Positions 35,990 to 64,000 are shown, counted from the stretch's first letter. The stretch: 64,000 bases of DNA from Tragulus kanchil (GCA_022376925.1 JAIOJX010000024.1:167865608-167929607), one strand, 5' to 3'. Notes: a model not told the origin generated them from the sequence alone. Numbers and translations: made by a program.

Positions 35990-37260
35990 GGAGGCTGCCC
36001 TAAAGGATGCGGGTCTGCCCTAGGGAGGGCCAGGGGAGCCGGAAGTGAGGGCCGCTGAAAGTGGGGTGCTGCGTAAGGGAACAGCCGCTCCAGCGTGCCT
36101 GCCCGAGAGGTCTCTGGGCCGAGAGGCCTGGCAGGCCACGGTCCAAAGGGTCCCAACGAGTCCCACACGCCCCGCGTGCCTCCTCCTGCACAGAGGCAAG
36201 ACTTCTTGTCGCCTCTGGCAGGTCTGTCCCAGTGGGGTCGCACGTGGAGGTGGCGTGGCTTTTGGTCGCAGGAGCCCCGGCGGCTGTCGGCGGAGGAGAG
36301 ACGCGCGATGAGGGCCTTTTCTAGCCTGGCGCGCGCCGCCCCAGCAAAGGCTGAGTGCAGAGGAGGCACAGCGGCTCGGTCACAGGGTCCCTGGTGGCAC
36401 CAGGTGTGCAGGGACACAGACTGCCTCCGCCGCAGGAGCTGTGGCCCTGTCAGCATCGTTTCCTTGCCTTTGGCAGCTGGCGATCAGAGGGCCTCTTTTA
36501 CTGGTCCTGCGCTAAAAGGCGCCCACTGGCTGGGGTGAGCCGGGCCCTTGATCTTTAATCCAAGTATCTGCTGAGGGGTGGAGCTGTGTTCCTCCCTGTG
36601 ATGTGGCCTGAGGCCAGACTACGGTAAAGCACGCATGCCCACAGGCCGCCCGGGGACTGCGGTTGCAGTGTCCCAGACTCCAGGGCAGGCCGCTGCCCAC
36701 CCCCGCCTCCGCTGGAGACACCGAGGCAAGTCTGGCTCAGCCTCATATGGGGGTCGCTGCTCCCTTCTCCAGGGTCCCGGGGTGCAGAGTTTTGTTTGGG
36801 CCCTCCAGAGTCCTTTTCCCCAGTCCTGCTGGACGAATCGATAGTCCGGCTAGCGGCAGCCTCCTTCGAGGGGCTGATGGCCCACACCACGCCTCCCAGG
36901 CCTGCTGCCGGCCCCTGCTGACCCGCGCCTCCACAAGAGACACTCGGGAGGCGCTCGCACCCTCACAGGCGGGGCTGGCTTGGCGCTCGCGGTGGCCGCG
37001 GCTCCTCTCCCTGGGCTTGGTGTGCACGAGGTGGTGTTTGCCCCTCCCAGCGTCCCTGGCAGGTGTGAGGCTTGGTTTTCACAGTGCGATTGCACCCCTC
37101 CTACGGCCTGTGCGGCTTCTCCTTTGCGCGCAGATGTGGGCTGTCTTTTCCTGTGGGATCCAGCGTCCTGCTGGCGATGGTCTTTCAGCAGCTAGTTGCA
37201 GTTGTGGTGTTCTCGCAGGAGAAGATGAGCGCACGTCCTTCCACTCCGCCGTCTTGGCTC
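35990..37260 (-). mobile_element. LINE-1 5'UTR-like block, GC-rich
   Basis: The upper end, read on the minus strand, begins CCAAGACGGCGGAGTGGAAG, like the start of an artiodactyl L1. It continues through a GC-rich stretch with TGCTGAAAGACCATCGCCAG and AAAGGAGAAGCCGC. ORF1 does not follow. The lower boundary is approximate, and the several open frames inside are not genes. Confidence 0.65.
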
Positions 37261-37649
37261 CTGATCACTGCCCGCTTTTCTTGAGGAGCTCGTTTGTCTA
37301 GGAGCTCTAAGCGGCTCTCTTCCTGAGTTCTCCCTGTCTGTCTCAACTTCTGATTTTGTGAAGTTTGTTTCTTCCTCTTCTAAGGTTTGAAAGACACTGT
37401 AGTTTTCTCCTTTTCTTCCTATAAAGGTTTTTCACACAAAATAAGGGCAAAGCCTTGTGAAAGGGGTTACTTGATGAACCACTTGGAGATGGACAGAGAA
37501 AGTTGTTTAAGCTGCCGGAACAGAAGCATTGATTTTGTGGAGCTCAAGGAAGCCATCCAACTGTGCTGGTTTCATATTTCTTGAAAAATGAGAATTATCA
37601 TAACATCTCCCTCATGAAATTGTTTTAAGAATGAAAAATAAATGGGCAA

Positions 37650-38276
37650 ACAGTGCATACAGTGACAGACTTCATTTTCTTGGGCTCCACAATCAGTGCA
37701 GATGGTGACTGCAGCCATGAAATTAAAAAGACGCTTGCTCCTTGGAAGAAAAGCTATGACACACCTAGACAGCGTGTACAAAAGCAAAGGCATCACTTTA
37801 CTGATAAAAGTCCATCTAGTCAAAGCTGTGGTTTTCCCAATAGTCATGTATGGATGTGAGAGCTGGACCATAAAGAAGGCTGAGTGCCAAAGAATGGATG
37901 CCTTTGCACTGTGGTGCTGGAGAAGGCTCTTGAGAGCCCCTTGGACTGCGAGGAGACCACACCAGTCCATCCTAAAGGAAATCAGTCCTGAATATTCACT
38001 GGATGCCGAAGCTGAAGCTCCAGTACTTTGGCCACCTGATGTGAAGAGGTGAGTCATTGGAAAAGAGCCTGATGCTGGGAAAGACTGAAGGCAGAAGGAG
38101 AAGGGGACGACAGAGAGCTCGATGGTTCGTTGGCATCTCTGAGTGGAAGGGCCAGTGTTGGAGCAAGATTCAGGAGATGGTGAAGGACAGGGCAGCCTGC
38201 TTTCGTGCACTCCATAGGGTCGCAGAGATTTCAGCATGATCTGAGCGACTGACTGAACTAACTGAAGAAGACGACA
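37650..38276 (+). mobile_element. BovB (RTE LINE) 3' end
   Basis: In two frames it encodes the BovB reverse-transcriptase C-terminal region, such as VKAVVFPIVMYGCESWTIKK and DAFALWCWRRLLRAPW. It ends in the BovB tail (GATCTGAGCGACTGACTGAA). A frameshift separates the halves. Confidence 0.92.
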
Positions 38277-40071
38277 GAAAGTGGTCTTATGCTTTTGTGT
38301 GGAGCCCTAGATTCATTTCCTACTAAGTGTGTTGGTGCTTAATATGGAAATTAATAATATTGTCTCCCATTAAGTGATGTAAACTTAGGGAGCTTATAAA
38401 CTCTTGAAGTACTTGTAAACAGTTATGTAGAAACTGCAAGGTAGGAGGGAAAAAAGAACTAATTTACAATAGTGAGAAAACAGATGAAATATTCCCAAAA
38501 TAAATGTAATCATATAAATAGATATATACCAAAAATGCATTTAAAATGCTATAGTAAGCTGTACCAAAAAAGAGTACCATAAAAGCCTTGAGCAGCAGAA
38601 AGGTCTGAAATGTTTGAACTTCTGAGGACTTGAGAAGACGTTGACACTGATATGTCTGTATGAAAAAATGTAAAGTCTCCCTAAATTAATCCAGAAACAT
38701 TACTTTTATGTAACAATTGATTTTTTCCTGCATATAAACTGAAATGAAAAAGAAGCATATTCTTAGAGAAAGAAATTATAGAAAAATTATAATGAAATGA
38801 TACTGCTCAAACCAAGTCTACAACAATTAAAACATAAGTAGATCACTAATATAGACTAAAAAGTAAGGCAAATACATTTGAGAATTTCTTATATTATAAA
38901 AGTTGTGTAAAGTAGGTAAAAGGTAAATGATTCATCTAATGGTGTTCAGATAACTATTAAATAGTCATGTATGGATGTGAGAGCTGGACCATAAAGTCCA
39001 AATGATGCCTTTGCACTGTGGTGCTGGAGAAGGCTCTTGAGAGCCCCTTGGACTGCGAGGAGACCACACCAGTCCATCCTAAAGGAAATCAGTCCTGAAT
39101 ATTCACTGGATGCCGAAGCTGAAGCTCCAGTACTTTGGCCACCTGATGTGAAGAGGTGAGTCATTGGAAAAGAGCCTGATGCTGGGAAAGACTGAAGGCA
39201 GAAGGAGAAGGGGACGACAGAGAGCTCGATGGTTCGTTGGCATCTCTGAGTGGAAGGGCCAGTGTTGGAGCAAGATTCAGGAGATGGTGAAGGACAGGGC
39301 AGCCTGCTTTCGTGCACTCCATAGGGTCGCAGAGATTTCAGCATGATCTGAGCGACTGACTGAACTAACTGAAGAAGACGACAGAAAGTGGTCTTATGCT
39401 TTTGTGTGGAGCCCTAGATTCATTTCCTACTAAGTGTGTTGGTGCTTAATATGGAAATTAATAATATTGTCTCCCATTAAGTGATGTAAACTTAGGGAGC
39501 TTATAAACTCTTGAAGTACTTGTAAACAGTTATGTAGAAACTGCAAGGTAGGAGGGAAAAAAGAACTAATTTACAATAGTGAGAAAACAGATGAAATATT
39601 CCCAAAATAAATGTAATCATATAAATAGATATATACCAAAAATGCATTTAAAATGCTATAGTAAGCTGTACCAAAAAAGAGTACCATAAAAGCCTTGAGC
39701 AGCAGAAAGGTCTGAAATGTTTGAACTTCTGAGGACTTGAGAAGACGTTGACACTGATATGTCTGTATGAAAAAATGTAAAGTCTCCCTAAATTAATCCA
39801 GAAACATTACTTTTATGTAACAATTGATTTTTTCCTGCATATAAACTGAAATGAAAAAGAAGCATATTCTTAGAGAAAGAAATTATAGAAAAATTATAAT
39901 GAAATGATACTGCTCAAACCAAGTCTACAACAATTAAAACATAAGTAGATCACTAATATAGACTAAAAAGTAAGGCAAATACATTTGAGAATTTCTTATA
40001 TTATAAAAGTTGTGTAAAGTAGGTAAAAGGTAAATGATTCATCTAATGGTGTTCAGATAACTATTAAATAG
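37840..40071. repeat. Tandem duplication 8 (unit about 1.11 kb)
   Basis: 37840-38964 repeats as 38961-40071. Just after the junction, 23 bases of the first copy are replaced by 9 in the second (near 38997-39005). The rest matches. The unit starts inside a BovB 3' end. Confidence 0.97.
38961..39383 (+). mobile_element. BovB 3' end, partial duplicate
   Basis: This is the second unit of tandem duplication 8. It restarts in the middle of the BovB at the TAGTCATGTATGGATG point and lacks the upstream part. Confidence 0.9.
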
Positions 40072-42050
40072 ATCATTCTATGAGCCTGCCCACAGCGAGG
40101 CATGGTCCTTTCCTTCCCCAGGCTCTGCTTGCAGGTCACTGGTGCCTGGCTCCTTTACACAGTCTGCCTGGGGAGCTCTCACAGCCTGCACACTGCTGCA
40201 CAGGGGGACTGGTCTCACGTCTACGTAAGGCAGATGCTGTTGCTTTAGGGGGATCTGGAAGGCAGAATTTTCTTTCCTTCCACGAGTCCTGCTTCTGATG
40301 CTTATCATTTTTTAAGGCAACTTTTGGGGAAAAGCTATGATGAAGGGAGAAAAAGATTTTGATCGATTGATCTATCTATCTATCTATATGCTTTATAACC
40401 GAGGTAGATCAGTTCAGGAGAGCAACAGAAATGGTGGGCAGGTGTTGATAAGAGACCCTGAGACCCTGAGCGTTATACTGAAGTTTGTGTGGGGAGGTTT
40501 GGGAAACTCTACACAGCAAGTAGCAAAGAATAATAAATAGCAAAGTGGCTGGAAGGGCAGAATTCATCTGTAAAATGGGGGTAATACCTGCCTCATAGTA
40601 TTGTTGGAAGGATTAAATGATTTTTTAAAGGACTGGATACAATAAGAAAGTACCTACAGTTATGATTGCTTTATTGCTGTGAAAGAATGAACGCACTTCG
40701 CAATAAATTAGAATAAGAAAGAGGCCAAAGAATGAAGCATTCTTAGTTCCTCATCCATCCAAGCTGAACTAGGCTAAAAGCAGAAACCACCGTGCCTGTG
40801 TCTAGCTGGGTTAAATACCTGGTTATTTGAAAATAACCAGATGAGGGACTGTTTTATTCATATCTGACATTCTTGCCAAAGGAAGAATTTGCCTGACTGC
40901 TGTCTCCATCATAATGAGTTTCTTAGCATTTCTTAATTTGGCTAAAATGGAGACGAATGTTATGGCCATCGTGAAGTCTGGCTTGCCCTCTGATAAAAAA
41001 AAAAAAAAAAAGTAAATTATTACTTCTTTATCCACTCTATTTTTTGTCCCTTACAGTACCACATGAATTGAAATTGTGCAAGACTAGGAATGTTCCCAGT
41101 GGTTAGGTAATAGCTTAACGGAATCTGATAATTTCCAGTCGAGGCGGTTGGTGTAATCCACACATTACTTTCCCATGAACCAGCTATCTCGAAAAAGAGC
41201 TTCCAAACATTCATGAGCATTGGGTAAGGAAGGTAGAATCACCCTGCTTTTATGGATAAAGAAACCAAGGTATTTCCTCACTGAGATTCTTTGGGTAATG
41301 AGCTGGGGGGGCGGTGAGAAAGGCTTGGAAGGGGTCTACCCAACATCAGCTGGGGAGAATCAGGAACCTGGGTCTAGACTCCTCAGCCTTCCAGCAGCGA
41401 GTCTTGTTGCAAAGATGCCAGATGATGAAGGGGCTGAAGGCTTGAGATGGGAAATGGGTGGGACTCCAGCTCCTTTACTGGCCGAGTCCTTGTGGGAAAG
41501 TCTCCCCGGGCCCCAGGGCCTCTGTCTTGTCACCTATACAAAATGGCGCTTCCCGGGGCAGTTGTACCACTGCTGGGCTGTCAGGAAGCCTAAAGTGGGA
41601 TCATGCGTGTGAGAGCATCTGGCACATCTTCTGCCTCTCCGCTGCATGAAAAGAGGTTTCAGGGTGTCACGATAAGCCTAGTTACTGAGCATCATCATCA
41701 CCAGGCCCAAGACTTACTGAGAGGCCGCCCTATGCGGACACTGTGCTGAAAGCAGCACCTTAATCATTGCTTGTAATTGCCACATCAACCTTTGGAGGAA
41801 CTTGTTATCCCCACGGGAGTGATGAGGTTTGAGAGACTAAACAGTCTGATCAAACTGTGATATATTTATTAAAAGGCCGAGCCCAGATGTAAGACAGCAC
41901 TGCTTCCTTATTTGTAGATTGGTAGGTGAAAGGGTTAAACAATAACCCAGACCACAGGCTCTGCTTTCATGTCTCATAACTTGTAATCTTTATTACAAGA
42001 AGTATTTATCAGTAAGTTAAAATAGTAAAGTTTGTGAAATATTTGCTTTA
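40072..42050. other. Unannotated inter-gene stretch
   Basis: No gene or transposon was recognised. It includes a short (ATCT)n run at 40371-40388, a 22-bp palindrome at 40819-40840 and an A-run at 40996-41012. Confidence 0.45.
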
Positions 42051-42118
42051 GGCAATAATTAGAGTACATTTAAGGTTATTCTTGCAGTAATTCTTATAAG
42101 TATATTCTCATAATAATT

Positions 42119-42190
42119 GCCTGGTATGCAGCAGCCCATGGGCTCTCAGAGTCGAACACAACTGAGTGACTAAACTGAACTGAACTGAAT
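42119..42190 (+). mobile_element. Bov-tA/BovA 3' fragment
   Basis: Only the SINE end is present: CCATGGGCTCTCAGAGTCGA, then ACTGAGTGACTAAACTGAAC. A duplicate lies at 43208-43279 through tandem duplication 9. Confidence 0.7.
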
Positions 42191-43207
42191 AATTTAAATT
42201 TGTCTTGTACTTGGTAATGCTTTCTCGATGGACAGTAAAGAGGCAGGTGTACCCGACAGGTGGGTTTGATGACCAATTGCCTTATCTATATGCATTCCTT
42301 TTGTCAGTTGATCTGGTGGAAACAGCGCATCAGCGAGTCCTTAGACACAAGCCAAAACCTGCTAAAAGTTGCAGCAAGGGAATGAGTAAGATCTTGTTTG
42401 AGTTGAGCCATGGAGGGTTTAGCCCTTGACTTAGTTTGTGTGTTAAACTTAGCTGGAAATACCACAAATTCCACTCAGCTCGATACTCTGACAAAGTTTA
42501 ATTTGGCCGGTCTTTCTGCAAATACCGATGAGACATCCAGTTCCGGAGACCAGCGGATACAGGAGCCTGAAGAAGGCCCAGGCAGCATTCTTTCCAGCGG
42601 CCAGTGCCGCACGCTCCTGTGGGAATGTTGGCACCGTGACAGGTGGGGGCGCTGCTGAGAAATAAAGTGACAGCTTCCCACTGCCCTTTCCGTGAAGAGG
42701 CATCCTTCTGAATGAGAGGACCTCCCATTGGGGGAGGGAGAGGGAAGAGGTTAATAATGGCAGAGGCAGGTGTCTGGAACATCCAAAGATGGCAGAGTAC
42801 AGTTTTCCTCACAAGTGGAAAATGGTAGAGCCCTCATGCATATGCATTTCACTAATAACTTATGCATGTCAATGCTTGGAGAGTTGGTGAGGATAGAATA
42901 CACAACACATTCAGAATCACAATTAAGGACTTTACAACGAGGCAAAATTCAGAAGAGAAAACAGGATTTTCAAATATATGTTCGTCAACCCACCGAAAAG
43001 TCAATGATTTCCATATTCCTTAAGCCAAGCCTTACATATTTATAAGATTTGTTAATACAGGAAAAGACAAGCTAAACAATTACCCAGGTAACTGGTTCCT
43101 GGGAGAGTTTGCTTAGGAAAAGACCCCTATGCTTATTTTTACAATAATTAGAGTACATTTAAGGTTATTCTTGCAGTAATTCTTATAAGTATATTCTCAT
43201 AATAATT

Positions 43208-43279
43208 GCCTGGTATGCAGCAGCCCATGGGCTCTCAGAGTCGAACACAACTGAGTGACTAAACTGAACTGAACTGAAT
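43208..43279 (+). mobile_element. Bov-tA/BovA 3' fragment (duplicate)
   Basis: Same fragment as 42119-42190, repeated at offset 1089. Confidence 0.7.
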
Positions 43280-44208
43280 AATTTAAATTTGTCTTGTACT
43301 TGGTAATGCTTTCTCGATGGACAGTAAAGAGGCAGGTGTACCCGACAGGTGGGTTTGATGACCAATTGCCTTATCTATATGCATTCCTTTTGTCAGTTGA
43401 TCTGGTGGAAACAGCGCATCAGCGAGTCCTTAGACACAAGCCAAAACCTGCTAAAAGTTGCAGCAAGGGAATGAGTAAGATCTTGTTTGAGTTGAGCCAT
43501 GGAGGGTTTAGCCCTTGACTTAGTTTGTGTGTTAAACTTAGCTGGAAATACCACAAATTCCACTCAGCTCGATACTCTGACAAAGTTTAATTTGGCCGGT
43601 CTTTCTGCAAATACCGATGAGACATCCAGTTCCGGAGACCAGCGGATACAGGAGCCTGAAGAAGGCCCAGGCAGCATTCTTTCCAGCGGCCAGTGCCGCA
43701 CGCTCCTGTGGGAATGTTGGCACCGTGACAGGTGGGGGCGCTGCTGAGAAATAAGAAGTGACAGCTTCCCACTGCCCTTTCCGTGAAGAGGCATCCTTCT
43801 GAATGAGAGGACCTCCCATTGGGGGAGGGAGAGGGAAGAGGTTAATAATGGCAGAGGCAGGTGTCTGGAACATCCAAAGATGGCAGAGTACAGTTTTCCT
43901 CACAAGTGGAAAATGGTAGAGCCCTCATGCATATGCATTTCACTAATAACTTATGCATGTCAATGCTTGGAGAGTTGGTGAGGATAGAATACACAACACA
44001 TTCAGAATCACAATTAAGGACTTTACAACGAGGCAAAATTCAGAAGAGAAAACAGGATTTTCAAATATATGTTCGTCAACCCACCGAAAAGTCAATGATT
44101 TCCATATTCCTTAAGCCAAGCCTTACATATTTATAAGATTTGTTAATACAGGAAAAGACAAGCTAAACAATTACCCAGGTAACTGGTTCCTGGGAGAGTT
44201 TGCTTAGG

Positions 44209-45138
44209 TCATGCTAACCAGTGTTTTCCCTCTCCCCTTGCCCCCACCCACATCCCAGTTTTCCCCGATCTTATTTTTGTGTGTGTATCGTCTGTATACA
44301 ACTGTATTCACCTTCCATTGCACTTCGTATAGGCAGACTGTGGTCTCGGCAATATGTATGCACATTGAATACAGTAGACGTTCAAGGGAACTAGACGGAT
44401 GAAGCATAGTGATCCAGAGTCTGTTTCTCCCTATCGTGCAGCTCCAGCCAGCCAGAATAACTGCTAATAGTCACCAAATGAATGAATGAGAATACATTAA
44501 GTCTGAAATCCTTGATTTTCTTTCAGATGTCTGAAGTGTTTAGATACTCATCTAAACCTAAGTATATACATCTACATCTAGATACACAAATATATTTCTG
44601 CATATGTTTATGTCACGTAGGTGATTTAGATAATTCCAATTTTGAATATTTGCTGCTTTCCTAATACCCACCCTTGAATTCTTAGGATACCTGCTTCCTT
44701 TTCCTTGATTTGTGGGCCCACTAGAATACCCTGAACCAGAGGGTCACTTCAGGGTTGATCGTGAAAGCAAGTATGGGGAGTACGAATGGGGATGGGCGTG
44801 GGTTTCAAAAGACAGAAAGGATCTCCTGCTCCCAGGCGCTTACAGCCTCGCTTTATACTCAGCTGTGGCCCCACTGTCAAGCAGCAGGGCGAGACGGATA
44901 TTCAGGTTGACTCAATAGCAAACATTTATTTACATGTCTGTAAGTGAATTTAGCTCTTTAGTTTTTAAGTGGCTTTCAGCAGATATACTTGTATCATGAT
45001 ATTGACATAACACAAGGAAAGTAGTATTATATGTGAAAAATTCACTCATCTGTTTGACTTGGCCTGAAGAGCTAATTCCAAGGTATGCATTTGTTGAAGG
45101 CTTCATAAGTGGTGATTCAATAAACTAGATAATCGTCG
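44209..45138. other. Unannotated inter-gene stretch
   Basis: AT-rich sequence with no recognisable gene, repeat or RNA. Confidence 0.45.
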
Positions 45139-45467
45139 TTTTTCTTTTTTAATTAATTAATTAATTTATTTTTGGCAGGGGGCGGGTTGGGGAGGGAGGG
45201 GGGCAGGCGGGCCACTTCTATTGGTTTTTCATTTCTCTATTTTCATCCATCTTTGTTCTTTGGCCCGTGTGGGCCTCCTATTGCGGTGGCCTCTGTTGTC
45301 GCAGAGCGCTGGCTCTGGGCGCATGCGCTCCAGAGCTCCGGCTCGGTAATTGGACACATCAGTCCAGCCGCTCCGCGGCACGTGGGATCTTCCCAGGCTA
45401 GGGATCGAACCGGCGCCCCTTGCAGTGCAAGGCGGTGTCCTTACCCACTGGACCACCAGGGAAGCCC
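45139..45467 (-). mobile_element. CHR-type SINE with clear target-site duplication
   Basis: A full-length minus-strand copy. TAAACTAGATAA occurs at 45121-45132 and again at 45468-45479, a perfect 12-bp target-site duplication. The head ends CACCAGGGAAGCCC and the body is CpG-rich. Intact target repeats and high similarity to sister copies suggest a fairly recent insertion. Confidence 0.93.
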
Positions 45468-45479
45468 TAAACTAGATAA

Positions 45480-46576
45480 CTGTTAAATCTCTAAGATAAC
45501 TGTTAAATCTGAGCTAGGATAAGATGTGGTTGTAGGGACTTGGCCCTGCCATGTTCTCTACTCCTCTGTGGCTCTTTGTGTTGGGGTCATGGGAAGAACG
45601 AGGCGGGAGAAATGTTGAGGGAGAAGGATAAGGGCAGGTGAAGAGCACTCCTTAGAAGTTTGAGCCCACTGGTCTGTAGATTTACGGGTAGACTCAGGGT
45701 CTTCCCCTGAAAGTCATAGAAGTTGTGGTAAGAATTAACAGGTGCCATCACCTAAAGGTATCTCTTGGTTACTGTGCTTCTGGAGCTCAGCAGCAATGCA
45801 GGCATGAAAACAGGAATTTCATTTAATTTAAAATGGATTGTGTGGATTTTTTTTACTACAGCAGATAAATGATACTAATTATATTTTACTCAGGCCATTA
45901 ATAAGTTACCTTACATTATTATACCTGAATCTACACCTGTCGTATCAGAGGTAAGTGAAGAGTAGATTATTGAGAGACTGGGAAAGGACAGTCTTCAGTT
46001 TCACTTTTGCTACAGACAAATCACATGTAGATAAACAAGACTTAATTGAATGTAGTTCATAGGAAAAGTCAAACGCTGAGTTTGTAAGCATTTCTCCAAA
46101 GATAAGGATGTTGTAGTCCCCAACCCACCAGAAAGCAAATCAAAACCCTTTTATTCACACTAGGATATATGTTTGATCCTAGGTACCCAAAAGGCAACCT
46201 GCCTTTGTAAGCAAATTGTGTGCTTCTGCCCCAGAGGTTAACCATCTCCCATCTCAGTGCAGAACAGTAAGGAGTCAGGCTGAGTTTTGCTGGAGGCTTG
46301 TCTTTTCCAAAGCATGTTTTGTGGAATTTGGCCTTTAGGGCTAAAGTTTCCTGCACAAACTCTTGGCCTCTGTATTTTATCTTGCACTCTGGTTTCTGGT
46401 TTGGATCCATTCGGATGACACATGTCTCTTGGCTTGCTGACAATCCACAGGAGATAAGCCTGTAACGTGGCACAGGCCACGGCTGTTTGTGTGAGGAGGA
46501 CTAACTGGCTAAGACGAGTAGTTCCCATGTGGAATCATGTTGAGCAGTGCTCCGGGCAGGGACTGGCCAAGCTTCT
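45480..46576. other. 3' flank and probable 3'UTR of aromatase copy B
   Basis: The part nearest exon X (46150-46576) is probably 3'UTR, with a minus-strand AATAAA at 46150-46155. A 134-codon minus-strand frame at 46069-46473 is not supported by splice sites or family resemblance. The rest is unannotated. Confidence 0.4.
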
Positions 46577-62315
<15,739 letters not shown>

Positions 62316-62811
62316 CTGAAGGGGACACAGCAGAGTCAGCTGCCTCCAGCTCTGGGCACACACAGGATCAGGCAGTTTTGGCTTTTTATGTTTAGAGCTC
62401 AACTGACTACAAATTTTTATTCAATATGTGGGTAGAATTTTTCATTCTCTTTTTTATACTTTTTCTGTATTCTCTTGATTTTCCACTAGCAGGTTATCAC
62501 ATTCATAGTTTAAAAAAATGAAAGAAGACATATTTTTAAAATGAATTACTCAAAATTACACTTTTTTCATATAATAACAAGTCATTTGTGAGACTGCAAA
62601 TGAACCATGTAATACTTGTGGTCATAAATCACAAATATGTGATTTTGCATATTTATGGTATACTCCTCCTGAAGAAGATTTGGATTTTGTAGTGGGATAT
62701 TTTGTTTCAATGGGTGGGAGAATATTGCTACAGAACTATTCAAATTGGATTTTACTGTTTTGATCTAAGATGCTTTCTATTGAATTATAGGTTATTTTTT
62801 GTCCTTTTTTC

Positions 62812-63045
62812 ATTAATTAATTTTTTAATTGAAGGATAGTTGTTTTACAGAATGTTGTTGGTTTCTGCCAAACAGCAGCATGAATCAGCCATGGGCATGC
62901 ATGTGTCCCCTCCGTCTGGAACTTCCCTCCCGTCTCCCTCCCCATCCCATTTCTCTAGGTTGTTACAGAGTCACTGTTTGAGGTCTCGGAGTCTTACAAC
63001 AAATTCCAGTTGGCTATCTGTTTTACATATGGTAATGTAAATAGA
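62812..63045 (-). mobile_element. LINE-1 3'UTR fragment
   Basis: A T-rich start then GAATGTTGTTGGTTTCTGCC and AACAGCAGCATGAATCAGCC, the same 3'UTR type as at 24550 but more similar to consensus. It is inserted in copy B intron IV only and partly repeated from 63898 to the window end. Confidence 0.75.
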
Positions 63046-63089
63046 TTATTTCTGTAAAATTCTAGTTTTCTAAATTACCAAACGTTTTT

Positions 63090-63297
63090 TATTGTTTAGT
63101 CACTAAGTCATGTCTGACTCTTTGCAACACCATGGACTGTAGTTCTCCAGGCTTCTCTGTCCATGGAATTTTCCAGGCAAGAATGCTGGAGCGAGTTTCC
63201 ATTTCCTTCTCCAGCGTGTCTTCCTGACCCAGAGATCAAAGCTATGTCTCCTGCTTGGCAGGCAGATTCTTTACCACTGAGCCAACTGGGAAGCCCT
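63090..63297 (-). mobile_element. Bov-tA SINE
   Basis: Minus-strand Bov-tA: AAGTCATGTCTGACTCTTTG, GTCCATGGAATTTTCCAGGC and a head ending GCCAACTGGGAAGCCC. It is absent from the paralogous place in copy A. Confidence 0.9.
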
Positions 63298-64000
63298 TAC
63301 AAAATATAACCTTCTCTTAATCTTAGTTTCTTTTCAGACTACAACCATTTATTGTACTCAATAAATGAATGTCATAAGAGCGAACCAAATCCTTGTTTGA
63401 GCAATCTTCCTCATAGAATTGGGCACTCTTTCAGAGCAGTGATAACCGATGAGCTTTATATTTCTTCAAGTCCTTAGTACATGGAGACTCTCCGTGTGTG
63501 TCTGTCAAAGAGAGGAACGCAGTGAACCTGGTGTAGTGAGCTGGCTCTGTTCTTTCCCTTTGCTCTGCTGCTGCCTTAGCAGTCCTGATGGAGGAGATGT
63601 AACATGAGAGTTTAACTCTTAAAATCCCTTCTCTACTGTTGTAAGTTTTCTTTAGGAGTAATTGTTGTTTTATGTCTTTTTTTTTTTTCAGACTTGCTGT
63701 TAAACTCAGAGTGCTCAAACGAAACAAGTCAGTTGTGCTGAAGAAGCCCCTGAAGACACACTTTGTAAAAGTGGGATATTTTTTTTTTTTGGGCAATGGG
63801 TGGGAGAATATTGCTACAGAACTATTCAAATTGGATTTTACTGTTTTGATCTAAGATGCTTTCTATTGAATTATAGGTTATTTTTTGTCCTTTTTTCATT
63901 AATTAATTTTTTAATTGAAGGATAGTTGTTTTACAGAATGTTGTTGGTTTCTGCCAAACAGCAGCATGAATCAGCCATGGGCATGCATGTGTCCCCTCCG

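Larger units (their letters stand above)
42053..44208. repeat. Tandem duplication 9 (unit about 1.09 kb)
   Basis: 42053-43117 repeats as 43142-44208, with 24 filler bases between. There is one small indel difference (near 42664/43754). Confidence 0.97.
62691..64000. repeat. Tandem duplication 15 (unit about 1.08 kb, cut by window edge)
   Basis: Sequence from 62691 recurs from 63770 to the end. At the junction a short T-containing motif becomes a run of about 13 Ts before the copies align again at offset 1086. Confidence 0.93.

Noticed and set aside
36095..37301. Overlapping open frames up to 212 codons
   Set aside because: They fall in an L1 5'UTR-like GC-rich block with CpG-rich, low stop density sequence and no protein family resemblance.
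40819..40840. 22-bp palindrome with a 2-base centre
   Set aside because: Short AT-rich palindromes of this size occur by chance in tens of kilobases. Nothing around it suggests a site or an RNA.
46069..46473. 134-codon minus-strand frame below exon X
   Set aside because: It lies after the aromatase stop, in the likely 3'UTR, with no recognisable protein similarity.

Overview
This is nuclear DNA from a ruminant (artiodactyl mammal), not a compact microbial genome. The evidence is many Bov-tA SINEs, BovB (RTE) 3' ends, CHR-type tRNA-derived SINEs and artiodactyl LINE-1 elements, together with short exons bounded by GT-AG introns. Apart from LINE-1 ORF2 remnants, the only coding sequence I can support belongs to the aromatase (CYP19) family. 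All of it is on the minus strand, so genes read from high to low coordinates.

There are two aromatase loci in head-to-tail order. Copy B (right side) carries exons V to X: V at 62139-62315, VI at 58530-58644, VII at 53646-53760, VIII at 51724-51886 and again at 52827-52989, IX at 48019-48260, X at 46577-46825. Every exon is open, has the length expected for the family and canonical splice sites, and together they keep the I-helix, ExxR and heme-cysteine motifs. Exons II-IV of copy B lie beyond the right edge. Copy A (left side) carries exons II to V: II at 12376-12558 and 13502-13684, III at 9157-9304 and 10241-10391, IV at 4123-4277, V at 1022-1198. Its exons VI-X lie beyond the left edge. 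Upstream of copy A exon II is a recognisable but altered version of the proximal ovarian promoter (PII). The two loci are real paralogs in intron IV: 1283-2690 and 62400-63770 are colinear but clearly divergent and carry different SINE/LINE insertions. Exon V and the adjoining intron V sequence, however, are almost identical between them.

The dominant structural feature is a series of 15 direct tandem duplications, each with a unit of about 1.08-1.19 kb. Their junctions lie near 653, 9698, 12777, 18396, 25048, 28029, 32355, 38961, 43142, 50108, 52128, 55516, 57492, 59679 and 63770. They cut indifferently through exons, introns, LINEs and unique DNA. Copies differ mostly by small indels, often in homopolymers, and many junctions carry a few bases of filler or a garbled patch. 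I read them as unmerged contig-end overlaps in the assembly, not biology. Collapsing them would remove roughly 16 kb and leave one copy each of exons II, III and VIII.

Layout: 0-14 kb, 5' half of aromatase copy A. 14-46 kb, inter-gene and upstream DNA with a degraded plus-strand L1 (15.8-17.2 kb), two minus-strand L1s (24.5-29.2 and 29.7-33.9 kb), an L1 5'UTR-like GC-rich block (36.0-37.3 kb), BovB fragments and CHR SINEs. 46.5-64 kb, 3' two-thirds of aromatase copy B. Aromatase is the endoplasmic-reticulum P450 that converts androgens to estrogens. No tRNA, rRNA, CRISPR or other protein-coding gene was recognised.
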